Program-made: the position numbers and the translations under genes
Source: Lentisphaerae bacterium ADurb.Bin242
GTDB taxonomy: Bacteria; Verrucomicrobiota; Lentisphaeria; Victivallales; UBA1829
Length of the DNA stretch: 64,000 bases
NCBI GenBank assembly: GCA_002069785.1
Contig: MWCA01000009.1
Coordinates: forward strand, 1 to 64,000
Direction of reading: 5' to 3'
The notes under the pieces: generated by a model
What the model was told of the DNA's origin: nothing
Databases searched by the model: none
What the model saw: only the letters and a program-made list of their open reading frames with translations
Part shown: one piece after another, positions 44,043 through 53,867 of the stretch
Layout: every line of letters begins with the position of its first letter
Numbering within the stretch: the first letter of the stretch is position 1

Positions 44043-47000
44043 TTCACCTCGAAGACATCTCCGGCGGGCCAGACGCCGCCGGTGTCGGGCGCATACATGG
44101 CCTCGGCGCAGAGGGGCGGCACCGCGAAGCGCCCGCGCGTCACGGCCCGCGCCTGATAGGTGAACACCTCCTCTCCGGAGGAAAGGAGGTCGGCAAAGAG
44201 CTGGAGGCGGTCGCCGCGCTTTTCCACATGCCGGACACGAAGGAGACGGCCGTCCTTTTTCGGCACGGGCGTCGTCATCCGCGTGGCGAAACGTTCATCC
44301 TCGATTTCGAGTCCGCCGGGCAGGAGATCGACCACCGCCAGGTCACGGATCGCGCCGGACGCTCCGATGTGAAGCCGGACGGTCACCAGTTCCCCCTGCG
44401 GGACGCTTTTGACTTCGCGACCGTCCTTATCCAGATATTGACGGCGGAGCCGGACCGCACCGTCGCGGGCGCGGATTTCGCGCGGAATCCCCCGGACGTT
44501 CCACCGGGCATACACGGGTGCGCCGCTCCGGTTCTCGACCACCCCGCCGATGCTCTTTTTTTCCAGTCCGGCCAGGACAAGGGGCTTGCCGGGTTCGGAG
44601 GTGTAAATCTCGTCCGGGCCGAACGAGACCGTCGCGGAGCCATTGCCCGTGCCGTACTGTTTCGCAAACGCGGCAAGGCCCAGCGAAGCCCAGGCGTTGG
44701 CATGGGTAGTCCCCCAGCCGGAGCCGTCGGCGCGGACTTTCTGCCGCAGAAGGGCGGCCAGTTTCAGCGCGGCGGGAGAATCCGGCATGGAGTCCATGAG
44801 CAGGAAAAGCGTCATTCCGGCCCGGGACGCCTCATCGGAAAACGAGGAAGCCCCGGAGTCCGTCCGCCAGACTTCCTTTTCGAGGACGCGGTTCATATGC
44901 ACAGCCCCCTCGCCCGCGTATCCGCCCCGGATCAGGGCGGCCGAAGCCAGGAAGGAAGCGAAGTCGTTCTCCTTTCCGGCGAGAAGATTCCGGGCGACCC
45001 CGGCAAGAAACGCTTGATCCTCCATCAGGGCCAGCACATAACAGGCATAGGCCCGTTCATAGCGCGGGAGCGTCGGAGTGTCCGCTATTTTGCGCAGCCA
45101 TATCCGGCAGCTCTTTTTCGGGCCGTCTTCCCATTTCCCGGACGCACACAGGAAATGGGCGGCAAAAACCGACGCCCCGTTCCAGCCGTCCGTACCGCCC
45201 GGCCACGCGGAAAAAGAGCCGTTGTACAGCATCATGGAAAGGAGCTTGGCGGCGGAGTCGTTCATTTTCCGGTTGGCTGTCCGAGCCATGGCTTCCGGGA
45301 TCACGTGAAGTTCCGACAGCGTATCCGCGGAAAGGAACGGGAATGCGGCGGCGGTCGTCTGTTCCAGGCACCCGTAGGGATAGGAATTGAGCCAGTCGAG
45401 AGCGTCTTTCAGGACGGACGCCGGAGACGGGGAAAGGGTCAGTCCCGCCTCGGCGCCGGGACGGAAATCCGACGGCAAAGCATCGGGCAGTTTCCAGTTT
45501 TCGCCGGGACGGAGGATGCGGAACTCGCTCGACCGGACCGGCGGATTCTGCGGCCGGACGGTCATGCGCAGTTCGCCTTTTTTGGTCACGTCTCCCATGA
45601 CCAGTTCATACGGGACCGTCAGCGGACCGCATTTTCCGGGAGCCTTGAGGCGCATGCGGAACACGGCGGAACCGTTCCTGGCGAGGCGGGCGGTGAACGG
45701 TTCCGGCCGGCCATCCGGCGGCATCGCGCGGAAGGAGGCGGGACCGTCGGGCAGCTCGTAGTTGAACAGCGTGAAGGTCAGTTCGGCTTCATCCCCGGGA
45801 GCCAGGGCGACCGGACCCGACGGCATCACGCCGATCCGGTCGCGGAGGAGCAGCAGGCGTTCGGCGGAACCGGCCCGCCCGGGGGAGGAGGCCACCGCCA
45901 TGAGCCGCATCGCGCCGAGATGGTCCGGCAGAGACATTTCCAGCGCCGTTTTCCCGTTCACCCTGACCGCGGGCAGCACCGTCACGGCGGACTTCGGAAG
46001 GTTGAGGTTGCAATCCCCCCGGATCTTCTGCCGGACGACGGCCGGCGAAAAGGCCCCGCCGTCTCCGCCGATCTTCCCGTTCTGATCGATGCGGAGTTCG
46101 GGATACAGCATGCCATACACGTCGGAGAACCGGAACCCGCAAGCGTAGTCCCCGAAGAAAAACGAAAAGATGTCCGGCGTGCGGAAATTCGTGAGCGCAA
46201 GAATGCCTTCATCGACCGCGAAAAGCTGGAGAAGTCCTTCGCACGGCGAACCGTCCGGAGCCGACAGCGCCGCCTCCACGCGGATTTTTTCTCCCGGAAA
46301 CGCCTTCTCCGGCGCGGACAGCGTTACTTTCAGCTGCCGGGCGGTCCGGTCCATCCGGAAGCGGAGCAACCCGAAGGAGCGCTGCGTTTTTCCGATGACC
46401 GTGATTCCGCTGAAACAGGAGGCCGTGTCCACCGGCTCCGGCAGCGGGATCGAAAGGGTGTTTTCGCCCGCCTTGACCGCATGGGAGCGCATGGTCTCCA
46501 GCGACCTCTCCCCGGTCGAGACAAAGGCAAAACCGTCGAACGCACTGACAAACGTCACGCGGGCGACGTCCCCCGGCTTGTAAACCTCCTTGTCCGTGCG
46601 GAAGGAAAGAACCGACGGGTTCCCGCTGCGGACACCGCCCTCCCCTTCCCAGTGAAAGAAATTCATCCGTGTGCGGAGAGCGCAGCAGACGAGTTCGACT
46701 TCATACTGTCCGCTCTCCAGGGGAAGCCGGAACACGCCGTCCGTGCCGTCCGTACGGACAACCTGTTCCCCGGGAAGAGGCATCCGCCGGAGTTCCCATT
46801 CCCGCCCGAGCTGTCCGCCGGAATCCTTTTTGAGAACATACGTCCACTCCAGACGCCAGATCCGCAGATGGAGCTCCTTCGACTTTTTCGGAAGAGCGGC
46901 CCCCTTTTCCGCCGGAAACAGACGCCATTCGATCGCGGCTTCCTTCGGGGAAAACGCTTTTTCCGCCTTGCGGACGCCGAGATAACAGGGAAGCGGATCG

Positions 47001-48799
47001 CAGGGAACCGAAACCGTCGCGGTGACGGCGCGTCCGCCCGGTTCCCGGACCTGTGCGGAAGCCACCAGCAGAACCGGCGCGAACGCCTTGCCGCCGCGCT
47101 CGGAAAAGCCCGGATATTTCAGATTCGCCCGGCCGTTCGCCAGGGAACCGTTGCCGGAAAAAGTCCGCCCGGACGCAAAAGCCTCCCGGTCTCCGACCGT
47201 CCAGGTCCGCCAGTGGACCGGCGGCGGAGCGGGGACCGCGGTCACCTGGAACGAATAGGGAGCCTCCCCGGCGTTCTGCCCGAAATAATAGTCCGCCGAA
47301 ATCTCGAAGGAGAGCGTTTCGCCTCCGTGCACCGCCGGAGCGGAAGGCTTCAGGGAGGTCTTGATGCGGTCGGGCACGAAATCGGCGACCAGCACAGAGG
47401 CGACGCCCCACGGAACCCCGGAAGAACCGTCCAGCGAACAGAGAAGCGCATAGTTCCCGCCGGGAGCGTCTTCCGGAACAGCAAAGGATGCCGAGGCGAA
47501 GCCGGACGCATCCGTCTTGAGTTTGCGGGAAATGATGCGGTTGTCCTTCGGGTCTTTCAGAAGAATCACGCAGGGGGCGTCCGGATACACCTGGAGGCAA
47601 CTGTCCCGGACAAACACGGAGGCATGGATCGTCTCCCCGGCCCGGTAAACGCCGCGTTCGGTGTAGAGGAAGGCGCGCGGCTCCCGGCGGAAAGCCGGTC
47701 CGGCGTTGCCGAACTCCGCGAGGGAGTGCGACTTCTCGCCGAGGTCCGTATAGAAAGAAATGTCATTCCCTTTGCGGACCGTCACCGTACGGGCGGAATC
47801 CCCCGGATCGTCCAGTGCGGACGCGTATTCCAGAAGGGCGATCCCCTCCGCGTCCGTCACGCCCCGGGCCAACAGCTGGTTCTTGCGGCTGATCAGCGTC
47901 ACCACCGCTCCGGACGCGGGGGCTCCGGTCTCGAATGAACGCACGGCAACGAACGCTTTCCGGGTCAGCGGGTCCAGCACCGTCTGGATGGCCATGTCCG
48001 TGACCGCCAGAACCCGCGAAACGTCGCCGTCGGTTCCCGGGGAAGAAATCCGGATGGCATAAACGCCCGGCTGGCGGCCCGGGATCAGGGAATCGAGGTC
48101 CAGCGCATAATTCACCGCCCGGTTCCGCGGGATTTTCACGGAGATGCTTTTCCGGACGATCTCCCGGGCGTTGTCCAGCGCATCCCCGGATTCCGGCGAG
48201 TAGATTCCGAGGTTGTTTTCGTGCAGTTTCAGGAGGGTCACGGAAAGGGTGGACACATTGGCCAGCTCCAGCGGCAGGTTCCATTCCTTCTGTTTCCGGG
48301 GAAAGAGCAGCCCGGACGAAAGAAAGCTCACCGACGGGCACAGCGGAGGCATCTTGACCCGGAACGCGGCGTCCTGCCGGAGTTCCGCCCCGTTTTCGGC
48401 GCGCAGACCTTTCTTCAGTGTGAAATCATACACTGTTTCGGGCTGGAAATCGCCCTTGAGGAGCCAGCCTCCGGATTCCGGCAAGACCCGGTACGGCACG
48501 GCGGGGGTCACGGAAAGAAATTCCGTTCCCGACGGAAGCGGAATCCAGGAATCGCAGCTGAACCGCAGACGGACGCCCCGGGGTTCCCACGGCGGAACAT
48601 TCACATCCCGCAGGAAAAATTCACCGGGCCGGTTCTTTTTCACAGCGGACGGGAGCGTTTTTCCCTTGTTTTCCGGCACCCGCGCAGCCTTTTGGAGCCG
48701 CTCCGATTTCAGTTGAGAAAAAAGAGCGATGTTGAGTGTGACGGAAGCAGCCAGGGCCGTCCCGGCAAGAAGTGATAAAATGAGCGTATTTTTCTTCAT
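44039..48799 (-). CDS. Bacterial alpha-2-macroglobulin
   Basis: 1586 residues with an N-terminal signal/anchor (LILSLLAGTALAASVTLNIALF). It has several MG beta domains, a bait-like region, then the thioester domain with YGCLEQTTAA (Cys1144-Leu-Glu-Gln) followed by the alpha-alpha TED helices, and a C-terminal MG10-like domain. The protein traps incoming proteases by covalent thioester capture in the periplasm, guarding the wall synthesised by its partner PBP1C. It shows the YfhM-type arrangement. It has no close ribosome site other than GGGGAA 11 bases upstream. Confidence 0.94.
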   Translation of the reverse strand: MKKNTLILSLLAGTALAASVTLNIALFSQLKSERLQKAARVPENKGKTLPSAVKKNRPGEFFLRDVNVPPWEPRGVRLRFSCDSWIPLPSGTEFLSVTPAVPYRVLPESGGWLLKGDFQPETVYDFTLKKGLRAENGAELRQDAAFRVKMPPLCPSVSFLSSGLLFPRKQKEWNLPLELANVSTLSVTLLKLHENNLGIYSPESGDALDNAREIVRKSISVKIPRNRAVNYALDLDSLIPGRQPGVYAIRISSPGTDGDVSRVLAVTDMAIQTVLDPLTRKAFVAVRSFETGAPASGAVVTLISRKNQLLARGVTDAEGIALLEYASALDDPGDSARTVTVRKGNDISFYTDLGEKSHSLAEFGNAGPAFRREPRAFLYTERGVYRAGETIHASVFVRDSCLQVYPDAPCVILLKDPKDNRIISRKLKTDASGFASASFAVPEDAPGGNYALLCSLDGSSGVPWGVASVLVADFVPDRIKTSLKPSAPAVHGGETLSFEISADYYFGQNAGEAPYSFQVTAVPAPPPVHWRTWTVGDREAFASGRTFSGNGSLANGRANLKYPGFSERGGKAFAPVLLVASAQVREPGGRAVTATVSVPCDPLPCYLGVRKAEKAFSPKEAAIEWRLFPAEKGAALPKKSKELHLRIWRLEWTYVLKKDSGGQLGREWELRRMPLPGEQVVRTDGTDGVFRLPLESGQYEVELVCCALRTRMNFFHWEGEGGVRSGNPSVLSFRTDKEVYKPGDVARVTFVSAFDGFAFVSTGERSLETMRSHAVKAGENTLSIPLPEPVDTASCFSGITVIGKTQRSFGLLRFRMDRTARQLKVTLSAPEKAFPGEKIRVEAALSAPDGSPCEGLLQLFAVDEGILALTNFRTPDIFSFFFGDYACGFRFSDVYGMLYPELRIDQNGKIGGDGGAFSPAVVRQKIRGDCNLNLPKSAVTVLPAVRVNGKTALEMSLPDHLGAMRLMAVASSPGRAGSAERLLLLRDRIGVMPSGPVALAPGDEAELTFTLFNYELPDGPASFRAMPPDGRPEPFTARLARNGSAVFRMRLKAPGKCGPLTVPYELVMGDVTKKGELRMTVRPQNPPVRSSEFRILRPGENWKLPDALPSDFRPGAEAGLTLSPSPASVLKDALDWLNSYPYGCLEQTTAAAFPFLSADTLSELHVIPEAMARTANRKMNDSAAKLLSMMLYNGSFSAWPGGTDGWNGASVFAAHFLCASGKWEDGPKKSCRIWLRKIADTPTLPRYERAYACYVLALMEDQAFLAGVARNLLAGKENDFASFLASAALIRGGYAGEGAVHMNRVLEKEVWRTDSGASSFSDEASRAGMTLFLLMDSMPDSPAALKLAALLRQKVRADGSGWGTTHANAWASLGLAAFAKQYGTGNGSATVSFGPDEIYTSEPGKPLVLAGLEKKSIGGVVENRSGAPVYARWNVRGIPREIRARDGAVRLRRQYLDKDGREVKSVPQGELVTVRLHIGASGAIRDLAVVDLLPGGLEIEDERFATRMTTPVPKKDGRLLRVRHVEKRGDRLQLFADLLSSGEEVFTYQARAVTRGRFAVPPLCAEAMYAPDTGGVWPAGDVFEVK

Positions 48800-48902
48800 G
48801 GCAGAGTATTCCCCATATACAAAATGTTCGAATGGCAGGGTTGTCCCCGAAAGGAAAATCTATCAGGAAAAAGGGGAATATCAAGGGCCGGTTTGAAAAA
48901 AA

Positions 48903-49937
48903 TCACTCTTTCCAGGAGTGGAAAACACGTTCGAGAATTTTGGAACACTTCCCGCAGCCTTCGCCCGTGCAATCGCGCATCTCTTTGCAGTGGAGAACCT
49001 CTTTCCACTCCGGGGGAAACTGGCGGTTGTCCATCACATACGGCGCAAAAGTTCCGGAGAATCCAGGCTCGGTCAGGTCGAACAGATTCCCCGAAAAATG
49101 CCCGGACGCATACGCCCCCAGCACCATCCGGGGATTCGGATGGGTCCGCGTCGCCAGCTTCACCACGTCGAAGAAAGGCTCGTATTCCGCCAGGTCCTCG
49201 GGACGGAGCCAGGTGGAACGGAGAAAAGCAAGCACATTCCGTTTGTCCGCGTACAGTTTCCGGCAGAGGTGGGGGTGAAACTCCTTCACGTTCGCATGGG
49301 CGGCGATTTCCGCGTCATGCCCCAGAAGATTGTCGTGGAACGTCTGGAAGGGACAGCACCGGAGACATCCGCTGTTGGCCAGCATGCAGAGCTTTTTCCC
49401 GTGGCCGGCGCACCAGGCATGAAACTTCGCGACGGTCTCCGGATCGCGCTGGAGATCGCGGCGGATGTGGAACGAGTCGAAAAGGTCCGAAAGAAACTCC
49501 ATCGCGGCGACGGAATCGATCCGCATGTTCACGGAGGCGCGCGTCTCCACGGAAGGGAACGCCGCCTTCACCGCCCACGCGATGAACGGGCTGGCGGTCG
49601 TCACGATTTCGGGCAGGAGTTCCAGTTCCTCCAGATAGGAGAGGACCGACTCGACCTCCCTGCGGAGATCCTCCCCGACGGCGCGTGCCCCGTAACAGTT
49701 CGCATTGAACAGAAGGTCGAGTTTGACTCCCATGCCGCGAAGGACCGAGAGCTCCTCCTCCAGTTCCGCCTGGGCGCTCCAGTCGCGGGCTCCGCGGCTG
49801 GTCCCGAACGCGGGCCGTCCGGTCGGCAGCCCCGGCCAGGGAAAATACACTTCCGCCACCGCGCCGCGGTAGTCGGACACGATGTTCTGAAACGGTTCTC
49901 CACTTTCCGTCTGCCGGTATCCGATGGCAAATTTCAT
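48903..49937 (-). CDS. U32-peptidase-like TIM-barrel protein with Cys clusters
   Basis: 344 residues from the ATG at 49937 (GGGGAG eight bases upstream). The barrel-like pattern is that of the U32/UbiU superfamily (YRGAVAEVYFPWPGLPTG, NANCYGARAV, ETRASVNMRID, WLRPEDLAEYEPFFDVVKLA). Two cysteine groups, LANSGCLRCCPFQTFHD and CTGEGCGKCSKIL, could bind an Fe-S cluster as in UbiU/V and related proteins. I know no assigned reaction. It is translationally coupled (4-bp overlap) to the IclR regulator and lies downstream of the Fe-S reductase. Confidence 0.7.
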   Translation of the reverse strand: MKFAIGYRQTESGEPFQNIVSDYRGAVAEVYFPWPGLPTGRPAFGTSRGARDWSAQAELEEELSVLRGMGVKLDLLFNANCYGARAVGEDLRREVESVLSYLEELELLPEIVTTASPFIAWAVKAAFPSVETRASVNMRIDSVAAMEFLSDLFDSFHIRRDLQRDPETVAKFHAWCAGHGKKLCMLANSGCLRCCPFQTFHDNLLGHDAEIAAHANVKEFHPHLCRKLYADKRNVLAFLRSTWLRPEDLAEYEPFFDVVKLATRTHPNPRMVLGAYASGHFSGNLFDLTEPGFSGTFAPYVMDNRQFPPEWKEVLHCKEMRDCTGEGCGKCSKILERVFHSWKE

Positions 49938-50680
49938 TCCGTTTTCTCCCCGCACGCCAGTTCCCTTTCCAGCGTCGTCCGGACTTCGGCGACCGCCCGG
50001 CGAACCTTTTCCATGATTCCCGGGATCTCCCTCTCCATACGGACGCCGAGCGAATAGTTTCCGAACAGGAAAAAAGCAACCGCCACGCCCGGGGAACGTT
50101 CCATCCGGTAGACAAGCTCCGCACGCACCTTCCGCTTGACTTCCAGGAAGCGTTCTTCGGTGCCCCAGCGGGCCACTCCGTATTCGGCGAAGGGGAAGTT
50201 CTGCTCAAATGCGCCCGCGTTCGCCGCACAGGACTGGAGGCAGACCGCCGACGCCGAAACATACGGGGCAAAGGAAACCGGTGTTCCGGGCGTTCCCTGC
50301 TGGAGCTCTCCGGGACGGTCCGGCGACATCCGCAAGCGGCATTCGACCCCGCCCGGCGACAGTTCGGAAAAAGTCAGGATGGCGTCCGGAAACAGCCGGC
50401 GGAATTTGCGCAGTTCCCGTCCGGCGGCTTTCAGGAGGATCGTGTTGTTCCGCAAACTCGAAAGCTCCTGAATGGCGCTTCCGGCGAAATAGCGGTTGGC
50501 GTCATCCTTGTCCAGAAAGCCCCTTGCGCGCAGCGTCCGCACCAGATTATGGGCCGTCGGTTTTTTGAGCGCGAGATGGTCGGCGATTTCGTTCAGGCGC
50601 ATCCCGTCCGGCGATGCGCACACCAGCTTCAAAATGTCCAGCGCCTTCAACAGCGAAAGAACATAATCCGATTGAGCCAT
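49934..50680 (-). CDS. IclR-family transcriptional regulator
   Basis: 248 residues from the ATG at 50680 (MAQSDY). It has an N-terminal IclR winged helix (LKALDILKLVCASPDGMRLNEIADHLALKKPTAHNLVRTL is the region; key residues LNEIADHLALKKPTAHNL) and a C-terminal effector domain (PVSFAPYVSASAVCLQSCA; ending VRRAVAEVRTTLERE). A frame to 50752 extends into the non-coding leader. It is encoded between the Fe-S reductase and the U32-like gene, so it probably controls this operon through the palindrome at 51831. Confidence 0.85.
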   Translation of the reverse strand: MAQSDYVLSLLKALDILKLVCASPDGMRLNEIADHLALKKPTAHNLVRTLRARGFLDKDDANRYFAGSAIQELSSLRNNTILLKAAGRELRKFRRLFPDAILTFSELSPGGVECRLRMSPDRPGELQQGTPGTPVSFAPYVSASAVCLQSCAANAGAFEQNFPFAEYGVARWGTEERFLEVKRKVRAELVYRMERSPGVAVAFFLFGNYSLGVRMEREIPGIMEKVRRAVAEVRTTLERELACGEKTE

Positions 50681-50748
50681 GCTTTTCTTTCTCCCGTAGT
50701 TTTCTCTACTGTATCCGCCGAACGGGAAAATGCAAGGAAAAGAAACCG

Positions 50749-51813
50749 TCAATCCGCATCGACGGCACCGGCTTTTTTATTGCGGAAGACCGTCCCCTTC
50801 GAATATTTCGGGCCGGTGCTCCAGTCCACGCGCCATTCCGGACGCCGCCGGAATTTCTGCCGGAAAGTGTTCTGGAGCACCCCGCGCGCCTCCAGGCTGA
50901 TCATGCACGCCCGGGTGCATCCGCGCGCTCCGCAGACCGCCTGTCCGGTGTTGTACAGATTGTGCGGCTTGCGGTAGAACGGCGACCATTCGCCCGGAAC
51001 GCTTTCCGGATTGCCTTCCAGATACGACGTTTTCTGCTCCACGCCCGAATGCTTGGCTCCGACGAAGGCAAAGCCGCACTTTCCCATGTTCAGGTCGCTC
51101 CATTCGACTTCACGGCCCCCCAGATTCACTTTCACGGTCTTCTCCGTCGAGAAGGCATGTCCCGGACACGCCCGGACGCATGCCATGCAGCGATTGCACA
51201 GTTTCGGTCCGTTGTAGATCGGGTCCGGCTCCAGTTCCAGGTCCGAGAGAATGATCCCCACCCGGCAGCGCGGGCCGAACTGGGGCGAAAGAAACATCTT
51301 GCTGAACCCGATCTCCCCGAGTCCGCACAGATAGGCGGCAATCCGGAGCTGGATCATCACATCGGGCGTCGCCTGCCCTTCGCGCACGGGACGGCTGTAA
51401 TTCTCCCTGGCAAACCCTTCATTGTCGATCCCGCGCCAGTCGCTCTGGTGCCCCATGGGAATGGCCTCGGCTCCGTTGTCCTCGATGAACTTCGACAGAT
51501 TGATGACCGTCAGGGGCATGTACAGATACGTGATGCCGCCGTAGCCCATCGCGGAGTAATTGCTGAAATAGGTGCCTTCCTCGATGCCGCGCAGACTTCC
51601 CCGCTCCACCCGGAAAACCATCCCGATGATGGATTTGCATTCGGGCATGATCTGTTTCGGGTCCATCTGGAGCGGAGCCCCGGCCCAGCGTTCGATGTTT
51701 CCGATTCCCACGGCGTCGGCTCCGAACTCGAGCGCCTTCCGCTTGACGGTGTCCGCCGCTTTCCGCGGAGTGGAAAAGTCCTCCTGATTGAAAGTCCGTG
51801 TGTAGATTGCCAT
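50749..51813 (-). CDS. QueG/reductive-dehalogenase-like Fe-S protein
   Basis: 354 residues from the ATG at 51813 (GGAGG five bases upstream). The N-terminal half has the layout of epoxyqueuosine reductase/RdhA-type corrinoid folds (KALEFGADAVGIGNIERW, AAYLCGLGEIGFSKMFLSPQFGPRCRVG). This is followed by a ferredoxin motif CNRCMACVRACPGHA and a second Cys set CGARGCTRACM. It has no Tat signal, so it is cytoplasmic. A genuine QueG is unlikely because the gene is IclR-linked; a corrinoid-dependent reductive step in degradation of an unknown compound is possible. Confidence 0.75.
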   Translation of the reverse strand: MAIYTRTFNQEDFSTPRKAADTVKRKALEFGADAVGIGNIERWAGAPLQMDPKQIMPECKSIIGMVFRVERGSLRGIEEGTYFSNYSAMGYGGITYLYMPLTVINLSKFIEDNGAEAIPMGHQSDWRGIDNEGFARENYSRPVREGQATPDVMIQLRIAAYLCGLGEIGFSKMFLSPQFGPRCRVGIILSDLELEPDPIYNGPKLCNRCMACVRACPGHAFSTEKTVKVNLGGREVEWSDLNMGKCGFAFVGAKHSGVEQKTSYLEGNPESVPGEWSPFYRKPHNLYNTGQAVCGARGCTRACMISLEARGVLQNTFRQKFRRRPEWRVDWSTGPKYSKGTVFRNKKAGAVDAD

Positions 51814-51830
51814 AAGCACCTCCTTGAATG

Positions 51831-51847
51831 ATTCATCATTGATGAAT
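51831..51847. promoter_or_regulatory. Candidate IclR operator
   Basis: ATTCATCATTGATGAAT has 7-bp perfect arms (ATTCATC/GATGAAT) around a 3-bp centre. It lies in the leader of the Fe-S reductase gene, 18 bp before its ATG and downstream of the predicted -10. A second half-site AATGATG is nearby. Confidence 0.55.
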
Positions 51848-51868
51848 ATCTATCCATCATTACTGATA

Positions 51869-51896
51869 AACATACTTCTTTTTTTCATTTTGTCAA
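51869..51896 (-). promoter_or_regulatory. Predicted promoter of the Fe-S reductase/IclR operon
   Basis: On the minus strand, TTGACA (51896-51891), 16 bp and TATGTT (51874-51869). It is divergent from the cassette C promoter at 51969. Confidence 0.6.
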
Positions 51897-51968
51897 GGAA
51901 TGCAAGAAGAAAAATCATAACTTTTTTCTCATTCGTCAAATTTTCTTGATTTTTTTTGAAATAACCTC

Positions 51969-51996
51969 TTGACATTGAAAAAGCGGAGAATATATT
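51969..51996 (+). promoter_or_regulatory. Predicted promoter of cassette C
   Basis: TTGACA (51969-51974), 16 bp and TATATT (51991-51996), 37 bp before the regulator ATG. A partial palindrome AAACCGTTTTGGGTTT at 52004-52019 overlaps the start-site region and is a possible autorepressor site. Confidence 0.7.
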
Positions 51997-52032
51997 AAAC
52001 CGTAAACCGTTTTGGGTTTTCATGGAGAAAAA

Positions 52033-53139
52033 ATGGCCGAGCAGAAAACAGAACAGGTGAAACGGATGATTGTCCGGTATATCCGCGAGAAACAGCTCAA
52101 GAGCGGAGAGCGGCTGCCGTCACAGGATTTTTTCCGTAGACAGTTCTCCTGCGGGACAACCACGGTCCGCGCCGCCATCGACGAACTGAAAAACGACGGG
52201 GTCCTGGATGTCCGCGACAAAATCGGAGTCTTCGTGATCGATCCCAATGCGGACGGCCATGCTGCCAGCGTGATCGGCATCTGCGCCATTTATTCCGATA
52301 CCCCTTATTACTGCTGCCTTCTCTGCGCCCTTCAAAGCCACCTGAACCGGCTCGGATGCATGGCGCATCTCTTTTTCAGATACAAACCGGAGCCCCGGGA
52401 CGATATGCTTTATCATGATGTTTCCGATTATCCCGGACTCGCCCGCTCCGTGGAAGGCAAGATTCTGGACGGCATAATCCATCTGGACGACTTCAACGAC
52501 CGTTCCCTCCGCTTCCTTGCGAAAGCGGGCATTCCGACCCTTTCCGCCTGTGGCCTCCCGCTTTCCGAAAACAGCGTCTCATACGACTTGAGCGACATCC
52601 TCCGGAGAATGTGCGTCCGGCTGAAAAAAATGAATGTGAAGCGTCCCGCGCTGGTCTCGGTCAAAGCCACGGAGAATCATATCGACCCGCTCTTCCTCGA
52701 ATGCACCGGCGGCAAAGGCATCATTCTTTCCAACGACGCGTTCACAAACGGAAATCTTTTCGTAAAAAAATATATGGCGCTTCCCGAAGAAAAACGTCCG
52801 GACCTCATTCTTTATCTGGATGACATTCTCGCCCAGTCCATCACGTCCCAGCTGGTATTTCTCCTTCCGCACGAAAAACTTCCCGGCGCCATGATTCTGC
52901 GCAGCAGACAGCTTCGCTCCACGTTCGCCGTCCAAAATCCGGTGTTCTTCAACATGGATCTGGACAGTTTCGCCGGACTGGTCGTCAGCACTCTCATGAA
53001 AAATGTGAAAACCGGCAATATCCGCATCGGGCGGGTCCGCTATCGTCCGGAGGAAGAACCGGAACTCTCTTTGAAAGATGAACAACAGAATCGTATGGAA
53101 ACTCAAACGAAATGCAGAAGAGGAGGAATAAGACCATGA
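52033..53139 (+). CDS. GntR-LacI hybrid transcriptional regulator (cassette C)
   Basis: 368 residues from the ATG at 52033 (GGAG five bases upstream). It has a GntR winged helix ([43 protein letters not shown]) and a LacI-like sensor ([78 protein letters not shown]). It heads the same gene order as cassette A. Its stop overlaps the pseudopilin ATG (ATGA). Confidence 0.9.
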   Translation: MAEQKTEQVKRMIVRYIREKQLKSGERLPSQDFFRRQFSCGTTTVRAAIDELKNDGVLDVRDKIGVFVIDPNADGHAASVIGICAIYSDTPYYCCLLCALQSHLNRLGCMAHLFFRYKPEPRDDMLYHDVSDYPGLARSVEGKILDGIIHLDDFNDRSLRFLAKAGIPTLSACGLPLSENSVSYDLSDILRRMCVRLKKMNVKRPALVSVKATENHIDPLFLECTGGKGIILSNDAFTNGNLFVKKYMALPEEKRPDLILYLDDILAQSITSQLVFLLPHEKLPGAMILRSRQLRSTFAVQNPVFFNMDLDSFAGLVVSTLMKNVKTGNIRIGRVRYRPEEEPELSLKDEQQNRMETQTKCRRGGIRP

Positions 53140-53867
53140 AAATCAAAGGCCGCCGTTGGAAATGTTTCACACTGATCGAGCTTCTGGTCGTGATCGCGAT
53201 CATCGCGATCCTGGCCGGAATGCTTCTGCCCGCGTTGAACCGGGCCAGAGCCTCCGCCCGCGGCATCGCATGCCTTTCCAACATCAAACAACTCTACAAT
53301 TACTGGGCGATGTATGCCAACGACAACAAGGAATTCATCATGAACGTGTACCGGAAAGACGCCTTTTCGGCTCCGGGCATCCCGGCTCATTGGGGGGAAC
53401 AGGTCCTCTTTGAATACTTCAATATCCGTTCCGATAAAAACACGGCAACCACCTCAAAACTTTTCCTGTGTCCGGAAGACAACAAAAAGAACGGCATCTA
53501 TGTGAACATCAAAATGGTTCCGTTTTCCTACGCCTACAACAATGCGTGCGACTTCGAGACCTTCACGCTGGCCTGCGGTTCGCCTCCATTCTACAAGCTT
53601 TCCCAGAAAAACCGGTATCCCGACAAGACCATGCTGTTCGGCGACCATTGGAAACGGTTTACTCCCACCGCAAACGCATTGGATAAAATCCGGTTCCCCT
53701 ACGGACGGGACATCGGCGTCTACCGCGCCCATTCGGGCGGCATGAACGCGGTCTTCCTGTCGGGCAACGCGCAGGCCGTCAACAGCTCCTGGTGGCATGC
53801 GGTCTGCTGCAACAATGACCTCTGGAACGTTCCCAGCGCCGCCTGGATAGGAGAAAGGTTCAACTGA
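53136..53867 (+). CDS. Pseudopilin-like protein, prepilin N-terminus (cassette C)
   Basis: 243 residues starting [19 protein letters not shown], with a prepilin helix through [11 protein letters not shown]. The C-terminus has a variant H-X9-DG box ([16 protein letters not shown] replaced by S). GGAGG lies nine bases before the ATG. The stop overlaps the DUF4838 ATG by one base (TGATG). The leader region is nearly identical in DNA to that of cassette A (24 identical bases in one run), although the rest of the two genes differs. Confidence 0.87.
   Translation: MKIKGRRWKCFTLIELLVVIAIIAILAGMLLPALNRARASARGIACLSNIKQLYNYWAMYANDNKEFIMNVYRKDAFSAPGIPAHWGEQVLFEYFNIRSDKNTATTSKLFLCPEDNKKNGIYVNIKMVPFSYAYNNACDFETFTLACGSPPFYKLSQKNRYPDKTMLFGDHWKRFTPTANALDKIRFPYGRDIGVYRAHSGGMNAVFLSGNAQAVNSSWWHAVCCNNDLWNVPSAAWIGERFN

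Noticed and set aside
44228..47938. A 1236-codon open frame on the plus strand
   Set aside because: It is antisense to the alpha-2-macroglobulin gene, whose thioester motif and domain order are clear. The antisense protein is low-complexity Arg/Gly/Pro-rich with no recognisable domain; GC-biased codons create such frames.
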